Assembly (NCBI GenBank): GCA_943788115.1
Contig: CALSPA010000014.1
Location: forward strand, 1 to 64,000
Direction: 5' to 3'
DNA from: an uncultured Flavobacteriales bacterium
Lineage (GTDB): Bacteria; Bacteroidota; Bacteroidia; Flavobacteriales_D; Parvicellaceae
DNA: 64,000 nt
The translations under genes were made by a program, and so were the position numbers. Below the pieces are notes generated by a model. That model worked only from the letters and a program-made list of their open reading frames with translations, was not told the DNA's origin and ran no database searches. Numbering within the stretch: position 1 is the stretch's first letter; each line of letters starts with the position of its first letter. Of the stretch, positions 50,563 to 60,078 are shown in pieces.

Positions 50563-50636
50563 GGCCTCGTAGTTCAACTGAATAGAATACCTGATTACGG
50601 CTCAGGCGGTTACAGGTTTGAATCCTGTCGAGGTCA
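50563..50636 (+). tRNA. tRNA-Arg(ACG)
   Basis: A full cloverleaf folds: acceptor GGCCTCG/CGAGGTC with one G-T pair, D-stem GTTC/GAAT, anticodon stem CCTGA/TCAGG with loop TTACGGC (anticodon ACG, decoding CGN codons through inosine), T-stem ACAGG/CCTGT with loop TTTGAAT. Discriminator base is A. Coordinates exclude CCA, which is not encoded at the 3' end. Confidence 0.96.
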
Positions 50637-50643
50637 CAAGTGA

Positions 50644-50690
50644 AAGCCTCAAGTTTCTGATAAATAGATTCTTGAGGCTTTTTTGTTTTA
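50644..50690 (+). terminator. intrinsic terminator after tRNA-Arg
   Basis: A 10-bp perfect stem AAGCCTCAAG (50644-50653) / CTTGAGGCTT (50671-50680) with a 17-base loop is followed by a T-rich run to about 50689. It lies eight bases past the tRNA 3' end. Confidence 0.9.
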
Positions 50691-50694
50691 GTAT

Positions 50695-50716
50695 TGTGAC
50701 AACATATGTGACAACA
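50695..50716. repeat. paired 10-bp direct repeat TGTGACAACA
   Basis: TGTGACAACA occurs at 50695-50704 and again at 50707-50716, a 12-bp period, close to one helical turn. It sits between the tRNA-Arg terminator and the helicase gene. Such closely spaced repeats beside a tRNA can be recombinase arm sites or a regulator's binding site; no integrase gene is present in the window, so the assignment stays open. Confidence 0.6.
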
Positions 50717-50803
50717 TTTGCACTAAAACCTTAAAAATTCTGCCCTGACCCATTTAAAACCAACGATTAAAATTTAAGAAAAAGATATTGTCCGCTTTAT
50801 ACT

Positions 50804-50811
50804 TATTTTTG
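50804..50811 (+). promoter_or_regulatory. candidate -7 element of the DEAD-box helicase gene
   Basis: TATTTTTG matches the Bacteroidota -7 consensus TAnnTTTG and ends 5 bp before the ATG. A TTG at 50788-50790 is closer than the usual -33 spacing. If used, the transcript would be leaderless or nearly so. Confidence 0.35.
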
Positions 50812-50815
50812 CCAA

Positions 50816-51937
50816 ATGGAAAATTTCACAGCATTAGGAATAAAATCTGATTTTATTAAAGGGTTGAATGAATTAGGAATCATTAATCCCACTGAAATAC
50901 AAGCCCAAGTTATTCCTTTATTATTAGCAGGTAATACTGATTTGGTTGGACAAGCCCAAACAGGAACAGGAAAAACAGCTGCTTTTGGTTTGCCAATTTT
51001 GCATAAAATTGATCCTAAAAAAAAACATGTGCAAGGTTTAATATTGTGTCCTACCCGTGAGCTGGGCAAGCAAGTAGCCAAGCAATTATTTCGATTTACT
51101 AAATATTCTGATAATATTTTTGTAGAAGCGGTATATGGAGGCAGCAGTATTGACAAGCAAATTGCAAACCTTAATCGAACGACACATATAGTAGTAGCTA
51201 CACCTGGTCGTTTGATTGATTTGGTGAAAAGAAAAGCAGTCGATTTACAAAAAGTAAAAACAGTTATCTTAGATGAAGCAGATGAAATGCTAAGCATGGG
51301 ATTCAAAAAAGAGTTGGATGAAATTTTAGAATTTTTATCTGAAGCAGAAAGTAAATGGCTTTTTTCTGCCACTATGCCAGATGGCATTAAGCAAATTGTA
51401 AATGAACATATGAATGCTAATGCACACAGAATTACTGTGAGTGGGAGTAATGTTGTGAATACAAAAATTGACCATAAGTTTGTGTTATGTGAGGATGCAG
51501 AAAAATTCAATATCCTTTTGCAATTTTTGAATTCAGTAAAAGGACAAAGAGGAATTATTTTTTGCAGGACTCGAAAAGAAACCCAAAAACTAGCCGCTAA
51601 ATTGATTGCCAAAAATATGTCTTCTGATGCAATTCATGGTGATTTGTTGCAAAAGGAAAGAGATAAAGTTATGCGTGCTTTCAAAAATGAAACTCTAAGC
51701 ACTATTGTTGCAACTGATATTGCCGCAAGAGGAATTGATATGGTGGATTTAACTTTTGTAGTGCATTATCAACTCCCTGACCAAGATGAATATTATACCC
51801 ATAGAAGTGGTAGAACGGCTCGTGCCGGTAAAGAAGGAATCTCTTTGGTTTTAGCCAATACTTATGAGATTAAAAAAATTAGAAATTATGAGAAATATTT
51901 AAGAATCTCATTCTCAAAAGTAAAAGTTATTAAGTAG
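50816..51937 (+). CDS. DEAD-box RNA helicase
   Basis: A 373-residue minimal DEAD-box helicase. Motifs in order: Q motif (NPTEIQAQVIP), Walker A AQTGTGKT, PTRELGKQ, TPGRL, the Walker B motif DEAD, SAT, then IIFCRTRK, ATDIAARGID and HRSGRTARAG. The C-terminal extension after domain 2 is very short, so RNA targeting domains such as DbpA-type are missing. It is monocistronic, between a tRNA locus and a gene-poor stretch. Likely roles are rRNA maturation or cold-stress RNA unwinding, by family. Confidence 0.93.
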   Translation: MENFTALGIKSDFIKGLNELGIINPTEIQAQVIPLLLAGNTDLVGQAQTGTGKTAAFGLPILHKIDPKKKHVQGLILCPTRELGKQVAKQLFRFTKYSDNIFVEAVYGGSSIDKQIANLNRTTHIVVATPGRLIDLVKRKAVDLQKVKTVILDEADEMLSMGFKKELDEILEFLSEAESKWLFSATMPDGIKQIVNEHMNANAHRITVSGSNVVNTKIDHKFVLCEDAEKFNILLQFLNSVKGQRGIIFCRTRKETQKLAAKLIAKNMSSDAIHGDLLQKERDKVMRAFKNETLSTIVATDIAARGIDMVDLTFVVHYQLPDQDEYYTHRSGRTARAGKEGISLVLANTYEIKKIRNYEKYLRISFSKVKVIK

Positions 51938-52311
51938 TTTTTCTTCTAATAATTTCTTTAGTTAGATTAGTGGCGGCAATGTTATAAATGAGAGCTGGTA
52001 CTATTGATGAATCTTTGTTTAAGTGTATTGGTCACTGAGTACTCCTCAATAGGAGACTTAAGAGGGTTTGAATACTAAGTTTTGATAAGCATGATTTAAG
52101 TCATTCAAAAATTCGAACTATTTCCACTTGAATTCACAATAAATTAAAAATTTTGTCCCCTTTTTCTGTCAATGTAATAAAAGATCATCCTACTTATCTT
52201 CGGGTTTTTTTTTTTTTTTGTTTAAAATTAGTTTTCTAGGTAATGTAAATGTTCATTTTTGTTGCTGTAAGGTTATTGTATTATTACATTTGAAATGTTT
52301 GAATAATTTAC
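51938..52311. other. 374-bp stretch without recognisable gene
   Basis: No open frame of credible length or RNA gene was seen here. It contains a weak hairpin around 52042-52060 (CTCCT/AGGAG arms) and a 15-base T tract at 52205-52219. The T tract is preceded by AAGAT...ATCTT, which might form a poor terminator on +. Composition is very AT-rich. It may be degraded sequence between the helicase and the following small ORF. Confidence 0.6.
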
Positions 52312-52515
52312 ATGATAATAGTTTTAGATCAGTATACACCAACAGAAGACTTTATTAATATTCTAACCAAGTCATTTAATAAGCAGTTAGAACTTAAAAG
52401 TACTATCGCACAAAAAATTATTTCTACTAGAGGAGGAGAGCAGCTTTCTTGGATTAAGAAGTATAACGGTCTTTTTATACATCAATGGGGTTATAAAGAA
52501 AAACCTAGCTATTAA
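52312..52515 (+). CDS. small orphan ORF (67 aa)
   Basis: I do not recognise this protein. The 67 residues are mixed charged with an aromatic C-terminal half (SWIKKYNGLFIHQWGYKEKP), and there is no signal peptide or membrane helix. It begins with ATG and follows a gene-free 374-bp stretch. Base composition is like the surroundings. It could be a genuine small gene or the remnant of a larger one. Confidence 0.4.
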   Translation: MIIVLDQYTPTEDFINILTKSFNKQLELKSTIAQKIISTRGGEQLSWIKKYNGLFIHQWGYKEKPSY

Positions 52516-52565
52516 TTGTTACACTAATAACTAAAATTTTAAATTGAATTGCTGTCCAATAAAAA

Positions 52566-55028
52566 ATGTCTAATTTGAGATTCATGAATATTAAAAAGAA
52601 ATTATATAAGCTATTTTTATTTTTAGGAATAATCTTGACTTTCGGGTTGATTTCCGTTTTTGTATTAGTAAACAATAGTCTTCCCCAAGACAATGGTGAA
52701 TTATCCTGTTCTTTTTTAAAAAGTGAGGTTAATATTTATAAAGACAATTGGGGTATTCCTCATATTGAAGCTGCAAATGAACACGATGCAATTTTTGCAT
52801 ATGGTTACACAGTTGCAAAAGATAGGTTGTTTCAAATGGATTTACAAAGACGTTTATCTCAAGGGCGTTTAGCTGAAATTCTTGGTGATGATTTAATAGA
52901 AATAGACGCGATGTTTAGAACTTATTTGTTTAAAAATTGGTCAGAAAATTACATCAAAGATTCAACTATAAATTCTTCAGCCCTGGCTTATGTAGATGCT
53001 TATATTGAAGGTGTGAATTATTTTATTGCTACTGGTCCAAAACCCATTGAATATCATTTAATAGGTGCGGAAATCAAACCTTTTAATAGGGTTGATGTAA
53101 CTAGTATGATTGCGTACATGGCTTTTACATTTATGGATGGAATCCGTTTTGATGGTCTTTATTCAATATTAAAAGAGAAAATAGGGGAGAATAACCTAGA
53201 AATTTTATTTCCAGATTATGCAGATAATAATCATTTAACAATCAAAGAAGAAAAAGTTGATTCTATACCTTCAAGGGATTATAAAAAGGATTCAGCTGCA
53301 AATTTAACTAGCAGTCTAAATCAATTGTCCTATTTTTTTGATTTAAACAAAAAGTCAGAACAATGGAATCCTCCCTTTCATGGAAGTAATTCTTGGATTC
53401 TAGGTCCAAGCCGAACTAATACTGGAAAACCCATATTGGCAAATGACCCTCATATTGGTATATCTAAGCCTGATGTATGGTATGAAGCACACATCTCTTA
53501 TCCAGGTTATAACAATTATGGTTATTACGTTCCTATGATACCATTTCCTTTAATTGGTCACGATCAATTTAAGGCTTGGGGATTAACCATGTTTGAAAAT
53601 GACGAACTAGATCTTTATAAAGAAACTTTTCACCCTGATAAAGATAACTTAGTTCGATACAACAATCAGTGGGTTGAGTACCAATCAATTTACGATACCA
53701 TTTTTAATAAAGAACAAAAGGATACTGTAATTCAAATTAAGGTAACCTCACATGGCCCTATTGTAACAGATAATATTCCTTATTACAATGGTGATCCTAT
53801 AGCTATGTTTTGGGTTTTTTACCAGCAAAAAAATCCAATTTTTGATATATTATATCAACTTTCACATGCAATGGACATGAGAACTTTTGAAGATAACCTT
53901 TCGAACTTAGTTTCCCCAGGGTTAAATTTTTCATATGTAGACACAACTGGTAACATTGCTTGGTGGGCCTCTGGTAAAATTCCTTATCGTCATTCATCAA
54001 TTAATGCCAAAGAGATTTTAGATGGTAATAATCCAAAGCATGAAGTTATTTCTTATGTCCCATTTGAAGATAACCCTCATTTAGTAAACCCACCAAATGG
54101 TGTAATAGTAACGGCTAATAATTTATCAACGATAGATAGTGTTGGAAATATACCTCGATTAGACGGTTATTTTAGGTCAACAGATCGTGCAGAACGAATT
54201 TTAGAGTTACTTACAACGAAAAGTGATACTTGGACTGTGGAACAATTGCAGCTTGTACAAACCGATGTCAAGCTGTGGAGTGGTCCCAAGATGAATGAAA
54301 TTTTGTGTGAATCTTTAGAGAAAAAACAATCTTCTTTTAATCTTTTAGAAAACGAAGCTTTTTCAAAACTAACCAATTGGAATGCTCAAATGACTACATC
54401 ATCTATTGGTACTAGTGTTTTTATGTTCACTAATTACCACATTATGAAAAACCTTATTGGTGATTCTCTAGATAAAGAAAATGTTAGGCTTTATTTAAAC
54501 ATTATTGATCACTGGGATTTTTACAGAAATTTTTTATATCAAAAAATTACTCCATTTGATAATAAAGCTGATTTTGATGACATTGTTTTACAAGGTTTTA
54601 GAGACGCTGTAAATGAGCTGGAAACTAAATTTGGAAGCTCTAGTGAGTCTTGGTCTTGGGGAGAGGTGCATCAAATTGAATTTGAACACCCTCTTGGTAA
54701 GCAGAAACCGTTAAATCTTTTGTTTAACCTTGGTCCTTACGGAGTTAATGGTGGTTTTAATGCGGTAAATAAAATAATGTCTCATCAAGGAGATCATACC
54801 TATAAGGTGAGCTCTCTACCATCAACTAGAAGATTAATTAACTTAGGGAATCAAGAAAATAGTTATTCAATACTTCCTAGTGGAAATTCTGGGCACTTTC
54901 AAAGTGATCATTATGATGACCAGCTAGACCTATTCTTAAATGGAGAATATCGTAAATTAAATTACACTTCAGCTCAAATTCAATCCAATAAAAAGAAACA
55001 TTTTAAATTAACTCCTATTGGTAAATAA
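52566..55028 (+). CDS. penicillin acylase-family Ntn-hydrolase
   Basis: An 820-residue exported enzyme with one N-terminal membrane anchor/signal (residues about 12-35). The family self-cleaves before a nucleophilic serine, here Ser274 (numbering from 52566) in HGSNSWILGPSRT, to give alpha and beta chains. The alpha-chain opening VNIYKDNWGIPHIEA and the beta-chain NDPHIGISKPDVWYEAHI block are diagnostic. Homologues hydrolyse beta-lactam side chains or N-acyl homoserine lactones; substrate unknown. An ATG at 52584 (MNIKKK) is an alternative start. Confidence 0.93.
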   Translation: MSNLRFMNIKKKLYKLFLFLGIILTFGLISVFVLVNNSLPQDNGELSCSFLKSEVNIYKDNWGIPHIEAANEHDAIFAYGYTVAKDRLFQMDLQRRLSQGRLAEILGDDLIEIDAMFRTYLFKNWSENYIKDSTINSSALAYVDAYIEGVNYFIATGPKPIEYHLIGAEIKPFNRVDVTSMIAYMAFTFMDGIRFDGLYSILKEKIGENNLEILFPDYADNNHLTIKEEKVDSIPSRDYKKDSAANLTSSLNQLSYFFDLNKKSEQWNPPFHGSNSWILGPSRTNTGKPILANDPHIGISKPDVWYEAHISYPGYNNYGYYVPMIPFPLIGHDQFKAWGLTMFENDELDLYKETFHPDKDNLVRYNNQWVEYQSIYDTIFNKEQKDTVIQIKVTSHGPIVTDNIPYYNGDPIAMFWVFYQQKNPIFDILYQLSHAMDMRTFEDNLSNLVSPGLNFSYVDTTGNIAWWASGKIPYRHSSINAKEILDGNNPKHEVISYVPFEDNPHLVNPPNGVIVTANNLSTIDSVGNIPRLDGYFRSTDRAERILELLTTKSDTWTVEQLQLVQTDVKLWSGPKMNEILCESLEKKQSSFNLLENEAFSKLTNWNAQMTTSSIGTSVFMFTNYHIMKNLIGDSLDKENVRLYLNIIDHWDFYRNFLYQKITPFDNKADFDDIVLQGFRDAVNELETKFGSSSESWSWGEVHQIEFEHPLGKQKPLNLLFNLGPYGVNGGFNAVNKIMSHQGDHTYKVSSLPSTRRLINLGNQENSYSILPSGNSGHFQSDHYDDQLDLFLNGEYRKLNYTSAQIQSNKKKHFKLTPIGK

Positions 55029-55141
55029 CTAAAGCTCTATCTAATGTTAATGTTTAATTAGTTGGCTTAAAATTCAGCTCTTAATTTAGTTAAAAGAAAT
55101 ATTTAGTGTATTTTTAACACTAATATTATTTCTTTCAGATT

Positions 55142-56794
55142 ATGTTTAGATTATCCGCTTGCTTTACTGCTGCAATGTATTTTTATGTTTTTGATAAATC
55201 CCATTGCTCAAAATACTGTTTCTGTTAACGCATCAGACAACTGGACTGGTTATGTTAATGTTTTTGATCTTAGCAGGTAATTATCAATTTGGTAGCGGTT
55301 GGGGAGTTTCTGACCTACAGACCACAATTACCCCTTCTGCTTAACACCATTGAGTTGCAACCTAATTTCAATACTTATGCAGATAATCCTGGTGATCCGT
55401 ATTGGCAAAATGGTGCAACTGGAGCTAAAATATTGGATGCATCTACTTATGTAGAACCTGGAGCTTCTTTTAATGGAGTTGATTTAACTTTTTCGGGTTC
55501 TGTTGTTTCTAATACCATTGATTTGAATTTATATTCAGCAAAGTATTTTATAAAAGCATTAGACCCTAATAATGGTTATTCAGATGCATTAGGTGGTTCT
55601 GCCATGTATGATTTACCTGCTACTGGAAATTTTACAGCTTTTGTGCCAGCAGCGAGTTTGTCAACTGGTTTAGTTATTCAGTATGGTTTCGTTATTTATG
55701 GAATCAATGCTAATCCAGCTGATATGACAACATTAGGTAGTGTAATTGTTACTGGAGCTACATCAAATCCTTCAAATTTTACTGAATTAGTTTGGTCAGA
55801 TGAATTTAACGTTGATGGTGCAGTTGATCCAACTAAATGGTATCATCAAACTATTCTGCCTAATGGGGTGGGTTGGTTCAATGGTGAACTTCAACATTAT
55901 ACTGATAGAACAGACAATTCATATGTGGATAATGGTTCGTTATATATTGTAGCTAAAAAAGAAAATTTCACAGATCAAGGACAAACCAAGCAATATACAT
56001 CGGCAAGGTTAAATTCAAAATTTGCATTTACAAATGGTAGGATTGAGGTTCGTGCAAAATTACCTATGGGAATAGGTACTTGGCCAGCTATATGGATGTT
56101 AGGGAAAAACATCAATGAGAATGGAGCATATTGGCAAACACAAGGCTTTGGTACTACAAATTGGCCAGATTGCGGAGAAATTGATATAATGGAACATTGG
56201 GGGAGTAATCAAAATTATGTTCAAAGTGCTCTTCACACACCATCTTCTTTTGGAGCAACTGTTAATCACGGTGGATTGTTAGCTTCTAATGTTTCTTCAA
56301 CATTTCATGAATATTCTATGGAATGGTCAGAAGATGAAATAGTTTTTAGTTTAGACGGAGTTGTTTACTATACTTACTCTCCGCCAAATCAAAACATGTC
56401 AACATGGCCTTTTGTAGCAGAACAATTTTTACTTCTTAATATTGCAATAGAACCTTCAATTGATCCTAATTTTAGTTCTAGCCCAATGGTAATAGATTAT
56501 GTTAGAGTTTATCAAGAGCCGACTTCAACTTTAATTAAGGATAATTATGAAAATAATAATTTTCATGTTTTTCCTAACCCTGCTTTAGATGAAATAACTG
56601 TAACTCAAATATCAGGTGAAATTATACTTACTAAATTCCTTTTATTAGATATTTCAGGTAAAAAAGTGAAATCAGCTCTAATTAACAGTGATAACTTCAA
56701 TGTTAATTTATCAGAACTTCCAAATGGGATTTATCATTTGCAGCTTAAAACTGATAACCAAACAATAAAATCTTTTCCTGTTTTAAAGCAATAA
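55142..56794 (+). pseudogene. GH16 endo-beta-glucanase (laminarinase-like) with T9SS domain, frameshifted
   Basis: The C-terminal frame (from about 55345) contains a complete GH16 domain with catalytic motif EIDIME: nucleophile Glu codon at 56177 and acid/base Glu at 56192. It ends in a type A T9SS sorting domain (VFPNPALDEIT... to the stop). Upstream, a signal peptide (MFRLSACFTAAMYF, then LINPIAQ after a shift) and an N-terminal module (SDNWTGYVNVFDL, NYQFGSGWGVSDL) are readable in other frames. Three shifts are needed near 55190, 55275 and 55340. GH16 of this kind hydrolyses beta-1,3/1,4-glucans such as laminarin. The active site is intact, so errors are as likely as decay. Confidence 0.82.
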
Positions 56795-56870
56795 GTTTCG
56801 TTTAATTAATTACGATACATTAATGCGAGGACTCATAATCAAATACAGCTATTAACTGAAATGATAGAAT

Positions 56871-57671
56871 TTATTTAAAACACTTCATTTGTATTGCTGA
56901 GTAGAAGAAAATGGTTTCTTCATTTTTCATGATTTCTTCATAATCACTTTTGAAATTAGCTAACAATTTTTGATCGATTAAGTTGTTTGTTAAAAGGTTT
57001 TGTTTAGCACTTAAAAGTAAATTTCTCCAATATTCTAAAGCTTCAAATCTTTCTTTTTTATTTCGTTTGTCTACGTGTATAATTAGCGGTTTTGTAGAAA
57101 TATTTTTAAAACCACAATTACTAAGTATTTGACCTAATTCAATGCCAATATTTGGATTGCCACCATTGTTAATTTGATATTCATTGTAACAGTTCCAATA
57201 TTGAAGTATACTTGGTGTAATGGTGTTTAAAAAAAAAGATCGATTATAAACTTCGGTTACATATAAAACAGCATTTTTTTGCAATACTCTATGTGTTTCT
57301 TTAATCACTTGAGTAGGATTTTTAGCATGTTCTAAGACCCAACATATAAAAGCACTGTCAAATCGATTGTTTTCTAATGGAAACTTGTTCTGAGTTATTT
57401 GCTTAAATGATGTTCTTTTTTTAAGCTCAATGCTTTCGAAAATTTTAGATGCTTTATTAATTTGAATTGTAGAAATATCAATTCCAGTATATTTAAGTTC
57501 AGAGAATTTTTCAAGTATCACTCTGCCTTGTGCACCTGTTCCGCAACCAATTTCTAACAAACTTTTTCTATTAGAAAAATCTACAGTTTCATGAATGGCC
57601 TCTTGCAAGTAGTTTGCTTGATTTTCTAGTCTTTCATGTTCTTCAGCTTTATATCCGTGTAAATAACTCAT
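56871..57671 (-). CDS. class I SAM-dependent methyltransferase
   Basis: A 266-residue cytoplasmic methyltransferase with the SAM loop LLEIGCGTGAQG (about residues 38-49), the YTGIDIS acidic strand and the FICWVLEHAKNP catalytic-side motif. Substrate unknown; small-molecule methylation is typical for this type. Its start overlaps the stop of the upstream gene by one base, so it belongs to the minus-strand operon ending here. Confidence 0.88.
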   Translation of the reverse strand: MSYLHGYKAEEHERLENQANYLQEAIHETVDFSNRKSLLEIGCGTGAQGRVILEKFSELKYTGIDISTIQINKASKIFESIELKKRTSFKQITQNKFPLENNRFDSAFICWVLEHAKNPTQVIKETHRVLQKNAVLYVTEVYNRSFFLNTITPSILQYWNCYNEYQINNGGNPNIGIELGQILSNCGFKNISTKPLIIHVDKRNKKERFEALEYWRNLLLSAKQNLLTNNLIDQKLLANFKSDYEEIMKNEETIFFYSAIQMKCFK

Positions 57672-58780
57672 TAAGCTTCTTTAAATGGTCTTCTTTGAAT
57701 CCAAGATTTAGGTTTAATTTTTTTAATAATTGGGTTAAATAAAAAATTTAGAAAATTATTCGCAATAAAAACAGAGCTTTTAGATTCTGTAGGAATTGCC
57801 CCAATTGTGCTTTTAAATTCTGCAGCAGTTCTGCCGAATTTGATTTGATTTACTTTAAGCTTTATTCCTTGTTGAATGGTATGTATTAGTATTCTATTGT
57901 ATAAGTCAAATTCTCTATTGAATTCATAATTTAACCCTATAAAATAAGATTGTAAGCTTTTGTTGTCAAGGAAATCAGATGAAAAACCAATGAGTTCTTT
58001 TTTGTAGAAAAATCCAAATACATAAAACTTTATATTTTCATCCTTCATAAAGTCAAGGTAAATAGAAAGGTCAAATTTTGGTCCTGAAAAGGATGATTTA
58101 CTATATACATTATTGTATAAGTTTTTCATTTTCTCTAGGTTTTCTTTTAAATCGGTAAGTTTAAATTCTTTTATTTTAAGATTTTTACTTTTTTTAAAAA
58201 CTTTACGCAACCTTTTTTTGTATTTAGATTGGATAGCTTCTGAATAATCATCTATCGACTCCCATTTTGGATTTATTTTAAGCACCATGTCTGGATCAAT
58301 AGTTAATGAGTTGAATTTAGCACTTAAGTTTGTTGTTGACGGTGTTATTTTTGAATGAAAATGGTCTGGTAATAAGAAAAAATTAACCTTAAAGTCTTTT
58401 TTTATTTTACTTATTATTTCCAATACCAATTTTTCATTTAGCAGTTTTTTTGAGTTTGAAAATGTTGCTGTATTTGAAAAATGGGTATTTCCAAAACAGA
58501 AAAATTTAAAATCTATTTTCTTAAGGATGCTTTTCTTTAAGCTGAAACCTTTATTGTTTTGCAAATAATTAGCTGCTTTTTGCCCCTTTATTGTTATTAA
58601 ATGACCGTAAATTATTGATTCTTTGGTTGATATGTAAAAAGGTAATAGTTCACTTTTATTTAGTTTTTCAAAATGCTGTAAAAAAGAAAGAGCTAAGAAT
58701 TTTGAATTACTTTGAACAATGTTATTCCACTTATGAGCATCTAAATTAGCTACAGAATGATGAATGTTAATTAGGGTCAT
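57671..58780 (-). CDS. GNAT/FemAB-like acyltransferase (BioF2-like)
   Basis: A 369-residue protein of the BioF2-like acetyltransferase (Acetyltransf_6/FemAB-related) type. The core block is KYKKRLRKVFKKSK, YNNVYSKSSF, FYVFGFFYKKELIGFS and the late IKFGRTAAEFKSTIGA. Related proteins transfer acyl or aminoacyl groups, for example in peptidoglycan or lipid synthesis. It sits in an operon between metallophosphoesterase and methyltransferase genes. Acceptor unknown. Confidence 0.75.
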   Translation of the reverse strand: MTLINIHHSVANLDAHKWNNIVQSNSKFLALSFLQHFEKLNKSELLPFYISTKESIIYGHLITIKGQKAANYLQNNKGFSLKKSILKKIDFKFFCFGNTHFSNTATFSNSKKLLNEKLVLEIISKIKKDFKVNFFLLPDHFHSKITPSTTNLSAKFNSLTIDPDMVLKINPKWESIDDYSEAIQSKYKKRLRKVFKKSKNLKIKEFKLTDLKENLEKMKNLYNNVYSKSSFSGPKFDLSIYLDFMKDENIKFYVFGFFYKKELIGFSSDFLDNKSLQSYFIGLNYEFNREFDLYNRILIHTIQQGIKLKVNQIKFGRTAAEFKSTIGAIPTESKSSVFIANNFLNFLFNPIIKKIKPKSWIQRRPFKEA

Positions 58781-58782
58781 TA

Positions 58783-60045
58783 CTATGCAGAAATTTCAAT
58801 AATAGCAATTTCAGGCATTATTCCAACTCTTCCTGGATAACCTAAGTGACCAATGCCTCTGTTAACATATATTTGATGATTTCCTTTACTATATAACCCT
58901 GCCCATTGTTTATACTTCCATTTTGCAGGACTCCATTTGAATTTTCCAATTTCGATTCCGAATTGCATTCCATGGGTATGACCAGCAAATTGAATGTCTA
59001 TTTTTTTTGGATGTTTTTGTACTTTTTCTTCCCAATGCGAAGGGTCATGAGAAAGTAAAATAGTAGGGTGTTTGTCATCTACGTTATCCATAGCTAAATC
59101 TAAGTCTCCATATTTAGAGAAATTTCCATTCCCCCAATTTTCTACTCCTACAATATTTATTTTTTTGTTGTTAATGGTAATGGTTTTATGTTGGTTTAAT
59201 AACAAATTAAAACCAATTGTTTTGTGCATTTGAATCATGTTGTTAAGGTGGTCATTCCATTGCTTTTTTCCTTCAGGAGATTTTTTATTTATACCTGTGT
59301 AGTCACTGTAATCGTGATTCCCTAAAACAGAATAAATACCGTTTTTAGATTTTATTTTTTTAAGTGTTTCTATATATGGATCTGTTTCCCAATAAAAATT
59401 ATTCACTAAATCTCCTGTAAATAGAATTAAGTCAGCATCTTCTTCATTTATAAGCTTTACAGCTTCTTCTAATTTCTTAACTGATCCGAAACCTCCTAAA
59501 TGTAAATCAGAAATCTGAACAATTTTAAAAGCTGCTATTGATTTAGACCATTTATCTAACCTCACTTTTAATCTGTGTTTTTTGAAATTATATCTTCCAA
59601 AAAGTACTCCGTAGCTTAAGGTGCTAAACATTAAGCCAGCTAGAACAATTGCAGCTCTTTTTAAAAATTCAATTCTTGAAATGGGACTTCCTTTAAATTC
59701 AATTGGATCTGTAAACAATCCATTAACGGTTTGGAATATGAGTTTAAATATTCGAATGATGTCATCAATTAAAAGTGGTAAAATGCCAAGAAATTTGCAG
59801 ATAAAAAGTGCGAAAACCAAACCTCTTAAAGAGGTTAGAAATACAGACATTGTAGGTTGCTGAAAATTATTAAATCCATAGAAAGTTGCAACAATAGTAA
59901 TTACAGAGAAAGTCCAATAGATAGTTGGTATTAAATAATAATTTTTACCTCTATTGTTAATGTTTATTCTAAATGCTTGCCAAAAATAAGCATCAATTAA
60001 AAGCATTATTGTTGTAATTGTTAGAAAAAATATAATTCTATTCAT
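58783..60045 (-). CDS. membrane-anchored metallophosphoesterase
   Basis: A 420-residue protein with about four N-terminal membrane helices followed by a calcineurin-like phosphoesterase domain. Metal motifs are QISDLHLGG, FTGDLVNN, GNHDYS, LSHDPS and AGHTHG, all complete. The YkuE-like group includes phospholipid-head-group hydrolases, but specificity is not visible. First gene of the three-gene minus operon; its stop is 2 bp from the next start. Confidence 0.9.
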   Translation of the reverse strand: MNRIIFFLTITTIMLLIDAYFWQAFRININNRGKNYYLIPTIYWTFSVITIVATFYGFNNFQQPTMSVFLTSLRGLVFALFICKFLGILPLLIDDIIRIFKLIFQTVNGLFTDPIEFKGSPISRIEFLKRAAIVLAGLMFSTLSYGVLFGRYNFKKHRLKVRLDKWSKSIAAFKIVQISDLHLGGFGSVKKLEEAVKLINEEDADLILFTGDLVNNFYWETDPYIETLKKIKSKNGIYSVLGNHDYSDYTGINKKSPEGKKQWNDHLNNMIQMHKTIGFNLLLNQHKTITINNKKINIVGVENWGNGNFSKYGDLDLAMDNVDDKHPTILLSHDPSHWEEKVQKHPKKIDIQFAGHTHGMQFGIEIGKFKWSPAKWKYKQWAGLYSKGNHQIYVNRGIGHLGYPGRVGIMPEIAIIEISA

Positions 60046-60078
60046 TTGACGTTAAGTGGTTGAATATGAATAAATTGA

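Noticed and set aside
50803-51612. A 269-codon minus-strand frame opposite the DEAD-box helicase
   Set aside because: It mirrors the helicase codons; the + frame carries every helicase motif, the minus one none.
52205-52219. T15 tract as a phase-variation switch
   Set aside because: It lies in a non-coding stretch about 90 bp upstream of a doubtful small ORF, so there is no clear gene for it to switch.
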